Position numbers and translations under genes: made by a program
Part shown: positions 6,705 to 13,775 of the stretch, in pieces
Layout: every line of letters starts with the position of its first letter
How positions within the stretch are numbered: the stretch's first letter is position 1
The notes under the pieces: model-generated
What the model was told of the DNA's origin: nothing
Seen by the model: the letters and a program-made list of their open reading frames with translations, nothing else
Databases searched by the model: none
Origin: Natrinema soli
Lineage (GTDB): Archaea > Halobacteriota > Halobacteria > Halobacteriales > Natrialbaceae
DNA: 21,646 bases
Assembly: GCF_028618695.1 (NCBI RefSeq)
Contig: NZ_JAQIVI010000002.1
Location: forward strand, 1-21,646
Reading direction: 5' to 3'

Positions 6705-9262
6705 CTATCGTGGCTGTTCCTTCCTAATAGTTCCACTGCCAGTCAATGGCTCTTGCTTGATCTGTGGTCCAATTATCACTATCTGTCCATCCCCGGGTTG
6801 TGCTGTCCCCTCGAAAGCAGCCGCCACACCGAGCCATGCGCCGACTGTTGGATGTTCGAGTAGCCGATAGGGATCCGGTGGCCAAAACAGCACACTGCCG
6901 AGTGGATCATCAGGATCGCCATATCGCTCTGGTGGTAATATCATCTCGAGGAGTGCATCGGCCGCGTCGAGCAGCGACTGATCGTTTCCGGAGAAGTTGG
7001 GAACGACGGGAGTACGCCGCTCAGCGGGTGTTTGGAAGGACAGCGCCAGTCGATAGCCGTGCTCGTCGATGCAGATGAGATCAAGTGCCTCGAGCCGATC
7101 TCGATAGTTTCGAATCGCTCGTGTTGATACGTCTGCTCGGTCGGCGAGTTCTCGCTGTGAGAGACGACTGTCGGCTGTCAACAACGTCTGAACGATCCGG
7201 CCGACCGTCGGTGGCAGATCAGAGAGCAACGTCTCGGAGTCGAGCGTTCCCAACGCATAGCGGAGTTCGTCCGGTCGGAGCTCTCGACTCTCGTCTTCGG
7301 TGGCGAGTTGCTGGAGTGCTCGAGCAGCAGCGTACGGCGAGCCAACGAGTGCTTGGAGAAGTGAGACAATTTCTCGAGTTGGTCGGAGGTTCTTGGGCTG
7401 CAGGATCCGCGTCGCAGCCATCGCGTAGGCCGTCCGATCGACCATCGAGAGGGAGACGCGGACAGCAAATTCGGGAGCGTCATCAGCGACCGTTGCTGGC
7501 GTCTTGAGCGATTGCTCAAGCTTGGGGCGGAGTCGGTGGCTATCCTCTCCGCGAACGACGACAGAGCCAGTGAGCGTTCCCAGTGGATCGTCGGCATCGA
7601 CGGTCGGTGAGAGTGCCGTCTGTCGCTTCTCCTCTCGAGACTCGAAGAGCTGCCGATAGCAGGCGAACGTACCGTATGTCGACTGAATTGCCGTCGAAAT
7701 GCTGATTGAGGTCGCGAGGTCGTTCAGCGCGTCGGTATCGAGCCCAGCCGGCACTCGGAGTTCTCGAGTGACGTCGATCCCGAGAGCGTCGAACAAGTGC
7801 ACGATCGAGCCAGCAAGCCCGTGAGCGGAGCGCATAATCGAACCGCGGAAACGGTTGCGATCCTCATAGTCGCCGGCTGCGAGTTTCGCCGTCAGCGACT
7901 CGAGGTCGGTCCCCCACTCGATGAACGCTTCACGGAGTGTCTTGGGATCCTCGAGTACTTCATCGGAAAGGGCGCCGATACAACGAGCGTCTCGCAAGAT
8001 TGCCGGCGGATCCTCCAACGACTCGAGACGGTTGTCGGTGAACGCTCGATTGAGCAATCGCGGCGAGGCTAACGCTGTCGCGAGACTCACCACATACTGC
8101 AGGGGCCCACTCGCTCGAACTGCAACGACGGCTTCCTTGCGATCACCGTCGAAACTCACGTATCGAGTATGGTCAGGGCTGTCCGTTTGGTCCTCGAACG
8201 GGGCCTCAACAAGGGTGATCCCGCCGTTCTCTCCACAGCCAGCGGCGGCGGCATGCCCTGGACGGTCGAGGTAGGCCGTCCGGTAGGGGTTGCTGTCCTC
8301 GCTGCCGTCATCCCCCTCCCCTCGTGTGCGCGGGGTTACACGGCACTGTTGGGAGGATGTTCCGGTGTCGCTCACGGCCTCCGACAGTTCCTGTTGACGG
8401 CCGATTTGGGCGTCCAGCTGCTCGAGTAGCTGCCGGCCAGCCTCGAGCAACTCGACAGTCCGATCATCGGCGGGTCCAAACTCTGCGACCAGTCCAAGCT
8501 CAGTGAGCGAGTTCTCCTCGGAGACCAAGAGCTGGGAGATCCGACTGCGGTCGACGTCGTGCATCGCCCGCAACGCGTGCCGAGAGAGCGTCTGGGCGGG
8601 TTCATCCGCGAGCTGCCGGAGGAGTTCAACCTTGCGGCCGTCCGGATCCAGCGCCTCGAGGGCGTCGTCGACGCGGTCCCCAGTTGGGTAGTGTGTCTCT
8701 CGCCACTCGCTCACGCCGGGCAGATCTTCGCGGTGATGCTGGGCGAGCCAGTGCTGGGTCCGTCCGGTTGCGATGACACGGACATCGAAGCCCGTTGCGA
8801 GGATGGCGAGCAATCGACAGATCGACTCCCGTTTGCGCCGTGGGGCGTCCTCGAACGCGCGGTCGATCGTGACCGCGAGCGTCGGTGGGTGGTCGTCAGG
8901 AAGGTGGTCGGCGAAGAATTGGGCGGTCGCGAACAGGTCCTCGAGACTCGCATGGCCCTGCCCGAGCTTTGGCACGAGATCGGCGGCGAGTCGCCACGCG
9001 TCGCGACGGTTCCCGCGGGCAACCTCGAGCACTCGAGAACGTAACCAGTAGGGGACGCTCTGCTCCTCGAGCACGTCATAACACTCGGGGACAGTCCAGC
9101 CATCGGCGAGAACCATCGGACGGCACGGATGAACAGATCTCTGATCGACTGATGGGTGAATAGCTGTTCCCACAGCTCCGAGACAGGATCGGTGTCGATC
9201 TCGAGGCTGGCCTGTGGGGACAGCGGTGGCTGCTGTGTCGGTGTGAGTCCCGTGTCGGTCAC
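6705..9262 (-). CDS. Large protein of unknown function with two winged-helix segments; frameshift near N-terminus
   Basis: The long frame encodes about 820 aa and ends at 6705. Its real N-terminus lies in another frame: GTG 9262, preceded by GGTGA, gives MTDTGLTPTQQPPL, then VSELWEQLFTHQSIRDLFIR. The homologous-looking run resumes in the long frame at MVLADGWTVPECYDVLEE, so about one base is missing near 9118. Visible parts (long-frame numbering from 9173): a possible ATPase-like strand-helix block TLAVTIDRAFEDAPRRKRES at 99-118 with FDVRVIATGR (129-138), without a Walker A motif; a first winged-helix-like unit at 172-232; and a clear HTH at 653-714 (LSQRELADRADVSTRAIRNY). A DNA-bound regulator or replication role is plausible but unproven. 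Translation could also start at the internal ATG 9116. Confidence 0.7.
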
Positions 9263-9407
9263 GGTGAACTCACCTCGAGTGTGAGCGACGGGCGTGCTGA
9301 CTGGCGACTGGAGTGGCGTGCCATCGAGTCCTGGAAGCGAGTGCAGAGAGTGCGGACAGCCGAGCGCAGTGGCTCACCGGCTGTCGGCGCAAGTGCGTGT
9401 TAGGGGC

Positions 9408-9776
9408 TCACCGCTGTGGGACGGGGATCGCCCTGGGTTCGGCGGCCCTGTTAGTGGGTGGACTCGAGTCCTGGATCTCGGGCTCGAGAACGATCAGTCG
9501 AGTTTGCTGGGTGGCCAGATCAGCGCGGGTGCCGAGTCGGCACTGGGCTAAGAGTTCCGTACAGCCAAGCGTCGGCTGGGTGATGGTGTCGGGACTGCAG
9601 GCCACGCAGTAGGGTCGATGGATCGCCCAGCAGTCGGTGTCGGCTGGACGGGCGGCAAGGACGGTCGCGCGGTCGCCTTCGTGGAAGGTGTATCCGCAGT
9701 GTTGGCACATGGTGGTGCCGTGGGGACCGACCGGGAACCCCTCGAGGAGTTGCGTAGGGGTGGTGACGACCTTCAT
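9408..9776 (-). CDS. Cysteine-rich zinc-binding protein
   Basis: This 122 aa protein begins MKVVTTPTQLLEGFPVGPHG. A zinc site is likely: MCQHCGYTF supplies Cys24/Cys27, and DCWAIHRPYCVAC supplies Cys49, His53, Cys57 and Cys60. The C-terminal half is less ordered (TRADLATQQTRLIVLEPEIQ). Its ATG overlaps the TGA of the upstream gene (ATGA, 9773-9776), so the two are coupled. The next gene starts 146 bases downstream, probably on the same transcript. Binding of DNA or a partner through the zinc knuckle is an inference; I do not recognise a named family. Confidence 0.65.
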   Translation of the reverse strand: MKVVTTPTQLLEGFPVGPHGTTMCQHCGYTFHEGDRATVLAARPADTDCWAIHRPYCVACSPDTITQPTLGCTELLAQCRLGTRADLATQQTRLIVLEPEIQDSSPPTNRAAEPRAIPVPQR

Positions 9777-10075
9777 TGGTTGTCACCTTCGAGTGCGTCG
9801 AGGAATGAGTTCCTGAGACTCGAGTAGAGGTGCTGGGTTGTGAAGCCTCGTTCGGCTTTCACGTACTCGATCCAGTCATTGATGCCCTGGTCGACACTCT
9901 CGAGGTCGTAGCGGTAGGTGCGCTCGGCGTTGTGGATGACGTGGACGGTTTCGTCTGTGGTGCGGTAGACGTGGTGTGCGTCCTCGGTGTCGACGCCGAC
10001 GAGGATGTAGTCTGGTCGGTGGTCAGTGCGACTGCGAGCCGAAACTGTTTCGGCGGTTCGTGGTTGAATTGACAT
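9773..10075 (-). CDS. Hypothetical protein, first gene of the minus-strand cassette
   Basis: The 100 aa protein starts MSIQPRTAETVSARSRTDHR and has a compact domain: DYILVGVDTEDAHHVYRTTD, then VHVIHNAERTYRYDLE and the helical NDWIEYVKAERGFTTQHLYS. The beta-beta-beta-alpha look suggests a small regulatory or binding domain. It overlaps the zinc protein gene by 4 bases. The region upstream holds a strict palindrome (10173-10187) and the divergent winged-helix gene, an arrangement typical of a repressor and its target operon. Function is unknown. Confidence 0.65.
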   Translation of the reverse strand: MSIQPRTAETVSARSRTDHRPDYILVGVDTEDAHHVYRTTDETVHVIHNAERTYRYDLESVDQGINDWIEYVKAERGFTTQHLYSSLRNSFLDALEGDNQ

Positions 10076-10172
10076 CGCTGGTTCCTACAGCACTTCGGCC
10101 GGCGTTGGCGCGCCGGTCGGCTTTTACAACCGATCAGTGCTTACTCTACAGTCCAACCGCTGGGTACTTAGA

Positions 10173-10187
10173 TGTTACGTTGTAACA
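10173..10187. promoter_or_regulatory. Palindromic operator candidate between divergent genes
   Basis: TGTTAC-GTT-GTAACA is a perfect 6-3-6 palindrome in the 195-base gap between the minus-strand cassette (start 10075) and the winged-helix gene (start 10271). The symmetry suits a dimeric winged-helix repressor controlling both directions. The gap also holds a GC hairpin (CCGGCG 10099-10104, CGCCGG 10111-10116), which would fall in the 5' leader of the minus-strand transcript. Confidence 0.5.
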
Positions 10188-10270
10188 CCCAATAAATCAA
10201 CTATCGAAAAAACTATCGTGACAGTGGATGTATCATAAAGGGGATGGTACAACACATAGTTCAATCCGAT

Positions 10271-10522
10271 ATGGTCAACGAGAACTTCGAGCCGTCGGAG
10301 CGCCAGGAGAAGTTGCTATCTGTCCTCACGGAAGGGCGCGACTCTGGCGAACCGTGGGGCTATGCGACCGTCAAGCGATTCACCGAGGAAACGGACCTCC
10401 GCAAACAGTACGTCAGCCGAGAACTCGAGGGGCTGCTCGGTGCCGGATGGGTCTCGAAACCCTACCGCGGTCTTTACCGATTTGTAGAAGACCCTCGGGA
10501 AGACGATCCTGATGGGAGCTGA
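10271..10522 (+). CDS. Winged-helix DNA-binding protein, probable cassette repressor
   Basis: The protein is 83 aa from ATG 10271 (MVNENFEPSERQEKLLSVLT); earlier ATGs at 10228 (another frame) and 10244 exist. The fold is a single winged helix: helix 1 RQEKLLSVLTEG, the HTH WGYATVKRFTEETDLRKQYV with recognition helix SRELEGLLGAGWV, and a wing KPYRGLYRFVEDP. It is divergent from the five-gene cassette and next to the palindrome at 10173-10187. Such small wHTH proteins are common as regulators on haloarchaeal plasmids and proviruses, so autorepression and cassette control are likely but inferred. A CATAAA box at about 10234 favours the 10271 start. Confidence 0.72.
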   Translation: MVNENFEPSERQEKLLSVLTEGRDSGEPWGYATVKRFTEETDLRKQYVSRELEGLLGAGWVSKPYRGLYRFVEDPREDDPDGS

Positions 10523-10898
10523 TCAGACCTCCCGCCTCGAATGGCCATTCGAGCTCGAGTGGCTGGTGGCGATACTTGACGGAGAACGGTTAGCGGACTC
10601 TACTGTTCGATTCGCAGAACTCGATGCGGTGGATAGCGGACTGAGGAACTATCATCATCATCATCGTTCCAGCAACGAACCCATCCGTTATCCTCGACAG
10701 ACACACTGTCGTACTCTTCGCTGGAAATCGATCCATCTTCGTGAACGCTCTCTCTCGGCTATTTCCTTGAGAATAGTGTACTATTCAAGCATAGGTGCAT
10801 TCTTCCGACGAATTCTGTTGGTCGGTTGCTCGGTGACTTTATCAGCTCGAAACAGGACAGATCGAAAAGTGGTTTCATACCCTCAAAATGCGCATTGA
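10512..10898 (+). pseudogene. Possible truncated small gene downstream of the winged-helix gene
   Basis: An ATG at 10512 overlaps the winged-helix gene by 11 bases and gives MGADQTSRLEWPFELEWLVA followed by ILDGERLADSTVRFAELDAV, a believable start. After about residue 46 the sequence becomes a His run and basic, low-quality peptide that runs into the IS6-type fragment. The gene was probably cut and the rest of the frame is chance. Confidence 0.3.
10781..10859 (-). pseudogene. Partial second copy of the 47 aa ORF, cut by the IS6-type fragment
   Basis: On the minus strand the codons read SVLFRADKVTEQPTNRIRRK then NAPMLE and a TAG at 10781. This lines up with SVLFRLDKTTERSTTREAVI of the ORF at 5981-6124. 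The copy loses its first seven codons exactly where IS6-type sequence begins, and it stops early. Confidence 0.45.
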
Positions 10899-11042
10899 CC
10901 GCTTCCATACCTCGTGGGTGGGCAGTCGGGCGAGCGTCCGCGAGTGGCTTGAACAGTTTGTACATTACTACAATCAGCAAAGACCGCATCAAGCTCTCGA
11001 CGGAAAAACACCAGTTGAGGAGGTTCAGAACTAGACAGTGCC
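10860..11042 (+). mobile_element. IS6-type element, right part (truncated)
   Basis: Reading from GATCG the codons give IEKWFHTLKMRIDRFHTSWV, then SRASVREWLEQFVHYYNQQR and PHQALDGKTPVEEVQN with a stop. This is the C-terminal third of the haloarchaeal IS6-type transposase, including the catalytic Glu of IEKW. The right end CTAGACAGTGCC (11031-11042) matches the left end at 1407-1418. The 8 bases outside (ATCCAGCT) do not match those outside the left end (CGCCATAG), so no target duplication survives. Confidence 0.78.
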
Positions 11043-12072
11043 ATCCAGCTTATTTGCTATTATGTGAGTGAGTAGTTATAGCGGCTTAGTGTGCTCTAAA
11101 ATGCTTTCACCCTTGCTACTTTTCGCCTTCTTTTCTATTTCTTTTTGCGTGTTGAGGAATTCTCGTTGGATGTCGTCGATCAAGTGTTGGATCCCTTGCA
11201 TCTTAACCAATCTTAGTGGTGTGGGCTCGAGGTTGAGTAATGCGGTTGTGGTTTGTGCTAGTGAGATAGCGGTGTTCTGAGCTGCGTCTGTGAATCCGTA
11301 GCTGGAAGGTGTGGATAGCAACCGGTACTTTTGGATCATGTCTTGATCTGTGTCTGAATTGATGTCTTGGATGAGACCCATGCTGTAGGTGGCGCTGGTG
11401 GATCCGGAGTGAATGAGTTTGTGGGTAAGCTCGTAGTATGGCTTTAAGTGATCGAGTTCGGTTTCTTCAGCGATTTGCAGGAAGGTTGCGCGGTCGAAGT
11501 GGTTGTTCGCCCACCCGTAGCCGTATCCACCGTCATCGAAGGATTTGCCGTATTTGTCTCTCATCTTTTCTCGGATGTCTTCGAGGATCTGCATTTCTTC
11601 GTCGGAGAATCCTTCGATATGTAGTGTATCCTTGTATTCTTGTTGTGTTTGGGCTCGATAGTAGTCTTCTATTGCGCGGTAGTCGAGAAATCGCTCTCCT
11701 GTGTCGGGATGATCTTTGATAAATAGTGCAGTGGCTGCTGTTTCGTAGAGATTGCGCCAGCGTGCGTATGCTCCGTCTGTGTACCCGTGTTTGATCTGGG
11801 CTAGGATTTCGTTGCTGGTTTGAATAGACCTTGCGTGTAGAAGGGTTAGTGCTTGGAATTGGTGATCTTCGTCGATATCGCTGTGTTATTCGGTGTATTT
11901 TTTGATGAAGATTTCTGCGGATTCCTGGTTAGTATTGATGAATTGTTCGAGTAGGTCGATGCCACTTTTCCATTGTTGGTAATTTCTTTCTTTGAATGTA
12001 GTTGGATAGCGATTTGCCGTCAGACCGATTTCGTAGCAGTCTCATGAATGGTCTCTCAATGGTGAACCAAGT

Positions 12073-13557
12073 GTGTCGCTGGGGATTGGCGGATCGCCGG
12101 AATCGATAGATTCCGCGATCCGCACCGAGGACAGTACGCATCTCCGCCAGCAACTCGTAATTCAAAAGCTCGAGAACCGTCTTCTCCATCGCCAACTCGC
12201 TGCACAGCAACAGCAGATAGAGGTACTTGAGACTCGCCTCAAGCGGTACGAAAACCCAAACACACCACCCAGTAAGCAGGGTGGTGCGGCTGGATCACCT
12301 GGCAACGATGACAGCGACGAGGAAGAGAACGAAGACCAAGGGGACGACGCTGGCGGCGACGCTGACGCCGCCAGCGACTCCTCTCCAGGACGTGACGAAG
12401 GTCACGAAGGAACAACTCGACCGCCTCCGGAACCAGAGGAGACTATTCGAGTCGATCAGGGATATTGCCCAGACTGTGAGCAAATCCTCTCTAACCCGGA
12501 CAGTTACGTCTCACGGACGATTATCGACATCCCCCTCCCTATTCCAACCACTGTCGTTGAGTACGAACTCGGCAAACACCGCTGTTCCTGTGGAAACGAA
12601 GTCGTTGCTGAACATCCTGACTGCCCGGAAACCGGGCGGTTTGGGCCAAATATCATGGCCCAAACCGCCCTCGGCAGATTCCATCAGCGACTGCCGAACC
12701 GCAAACAGGCAGAGCTGTTTGACTGGGAACTCGATACACCCATCACTCACCGGACGATCTACAACCTGACCAAGCGGGTCGCAGACCGGCTGCGACCCGC
12801 ATATGACGATGTCAAAGCCCGTATTCAGGAAAGTGACGTCGTCTACTGCGATGAAACGGGCTTTCCTGTTGACGGAGAGCAACACTGGGCGTGGACGTTC
12901 GTTACTGACGAAGAAGTGCTGTTCTGGGTTGATGAGAGTCGTGGAAGCCAGGTGTTAGAGGACGTCCTCGGCGAGGACTTCGCCGAGGACTCGACGCTCA
13001 GCTGTGACGGTTGGTCAGCGTATCCGAGCTATCACACGAAGCTCCAGCGGTGTTGGGCACATCTGTCGCGGGAGGCGGAGTACGTTGCTGAGCGGTACGA
13101 GGAAGCAGAGAGGTTGTCTGCGGAGTTACACGCTCTCCACGACGATTTAACGGCGTTCGACGAGGAGGATCCGTCCGCCTCCGCCCGCGAGCAGAAGCGG
13201 GCGGAGGCGTCGTTACATCTGGAAGGGCTGATCAGAGAAGACTACGAGGCACAGGAGGTCAAGAAGCTGATCGAGAAGATCAGGAACGGGTTAGGGCACT
13301 GGCTAACGTTCGTTACAGAGCCAGACGTCGATTCGACGAATAATCGCGCAGAGCGCGCTCTGCGCGAGCAAGTTGTGCTTCGGAAGATGTTCCGGACCCT
13401 CCGCTCAGCCGAAGGGGTCCAGATTCACGAGACGATCACGACCATGTTGGCCACGTGGAAACGGCGAGGACTAGATCCGCCCGAACAACTCCAGTCTATC
13501 CTCGGTGGAGAAGAACTCAGCTCAGGGAGAGAGGCATCACCGAGTAGTGAATTATAG
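12073..13557 (+). CDS. IS66-family transposase
   Basis: The 494 aa protein starts at GTG 12073. In order: an N-terminal coiled coil (22-58, LRQQLVIQKLENRLLHRQLA); a linker PNTPPSKQGG typical of IS66; a very acidic insert (78-112), a halophilic feature; a zinc ribbon CPDC (132-135) with CSCG (171-174); and the DDE core with Asp260 in VVYCDETGFPV, Asp312 in LSCDGWSAYPSY and Glu427 in NNRAERALREQ. Length and motifs are complete, and perfect IRs and target duplication indicate a recent, probably active copy. Eight strong inverted repeats lie inside the frame, including 12091-12121 just after the start codon. Confidence 0.93.
   Translation: MSLGIGGSPESIDSAIRTEDSTHLRQQLVIQKLENRLLHRQLAAQQQQIEVLETRLKRYENPNTPPSKQGGAAGSPGNDDSDEEENEDQGDDAGGDADAASDSSPGRDEGHEGTTRPPPEPEETIRVDQGYCPDCEQILSNPDSYVSRTIIDIPLPIPTTVVEYELGKHRCSCGNEVVAEHPDCPETGRFGPNIMAQTALGRFHQRLPNRKQAELFDWELDTPITHRTIYNLTKRVADRLRPAYDDVKARIQESDVVYCDETGFPVDGEQHWAWTFVTDEEVLFWVDESRGSQVLEDVLGEDFAEDSTLSCDGWSAYPSYHTKLQRCWAHLSREAEYVAERYEEAERLSAELHALHDDLTAFDEEDPSASAREQKRAEASLHLEGLIREDYEAQEVKKLIEKIRNGLGHWLTFVTEPDVDSTNNRAERALREQVVLRKMFRTLRSAEGVQIHETITTMLATWKRRGLDPPEQLQSILGGEELSSGREASPSSEL
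12091..12121. repeat. Hairpin immediately after the IS66 transposase start codon
   Basis: GGATCGCCGGAATC and GATTCCGCGATCC pair over 13 bp with a single bulge and a 4-base loop, beginning 18 bases after the GTG. It could hinder translation initiation, for example on read-through transcripts. Confidence 0.8.
12634..12670. repeat. 14-bp perfect inverted repeat in the IS66 transposase gene
   Basis: GGGCGGTTTGGGCC (12634-12647) and GGCCCAAACCGCCC (12657-12670) pair exactly around a 9-base AT-rich loop. It lies between the zinc ribbon and the first catalytic Asp. Confidence 0.92.
12774..12800. repeat. 11-bp perfect inverted repeat in the IS66 transposase gene
   Basis: GCGGGTCGCAG (12774-12784) and CTGCGACCCGC (12790-12800) with a 5-base loop. 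Confidence 0.9.
12964..12990. repeat. 11-bp perfect inverted repeat in the IS66 transposase gene
   Basis: GTCCTCGGCGA (12964-12974) and TCGCCGAGGAC (12980-12990) with a 5-base loop. Confidence 0.9.
13176..13209. repeat. 13-bp perfect inverted repeat in the IS66 transposase gene
   Basis: CGCCTCCGCCCGC (13176-13188) and GCGGGCGGAGGCG (13197-13209) with an 8-base loop. Confidence 0.92.
13344..13367. repeat. Perfect 24-base palindrome in the IS66 transposase gene
   Basis: The half-site TCGCGCAGAGCG meets its exact complement with no spacer. It covers the codons around the catalytic Glu (NNRAERALRE). Confidence 0.9.
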
Positions 13558-13727
13558 TCACGCTATCCAACTACCTTTGAATTTTTCTTCTTGCCTACGG
13601 TTGTATCCGAGTGAGTCCATTGGATCGAGCTTTGAACTCTCTGCTAGTAGTGATCCTCCAGCTGATGTTGCTTGATAAAGGATTTCGAGAGGGTTCATTA
13701 TGCGTGTTTAGGAACTGTCAGCATCCC

Positions 13728-13764
13728 CTTTTAATATGATACCCTGTCTGTCCTTGTGTAGGAC
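13728..13764. promoter_or_regulatory. Shared divergent promoter region of the DUF5677-like and DUF4365-like genes
   Basis: Only 77 bases separate ATG 13698 (minus) from ATG 13776 (plus). The core CCTTTTAATATGATACC (13728-13744) can be read as an AT-box in both directions, about 30-45 bases from each start. A nearby dyad, GTCCT-5-AGGAC (13750-13764), lies between it and the plus-strand start and may be an operator. Both calls rest on position and composition. Confidence 0.45.
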
Positions 13765-13775
13765 TGGTTTGGAAA

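Larger units (their letters stand above)
11998..13574 (+). mobile_element. Complete IS66-family insertion sequence
   Basis: The element is 1577 bp. The ends are the perfect 14-bp inverted repeats GTAGTTGGATAGCG (11998-12011) and CGCTATCCAACTAC (13561-13574). An 8-bp direct repeat CTTTGAAT flanks it (11990-11997 and 13575-13582), the target size expected for IS66. It carries one transposase gene and no separate TnpA/TnpB accessory genes, as in haloarchaeal IS66 members. Confidence 0.95.
11076..13698 (-). pseudogene. DUF5677-like gene disrupted by IS66 and an internal stop
   Basis: Removing the IS66 element (11998-13574) and one CTTTGAAT copy restores one continuous frame from ATG 13698 to TAA 11076. 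It starts MNPLEILYQATSAGGSLLAE, crosses the junction as EEKFKERNYQQWKSGIDLLE, and has the DUF5677 core LTLLHARSIQTSNEILAQIK with YARWRNLYETAATALFI and YYELTHKLIHSGSTS. An extra TAA at 11886-11888, probably from a Gln codon, would stop it after about 75 residues even without the insertion. The remnant from ATG 11594 (172 aa) might still be made. DUF5677 is an uncharacterised helical family; some members occur near defence genes (recollection). The gene is AT-richer than its surroundings. Confidence 0.78.

Noticed and set aside
10669..10674. His run (CAT repeats) in the frame from 10512
   Set aside because: It sits where the frame loses coding character; probably chance CAT repeats rather than a metal-binding tract.
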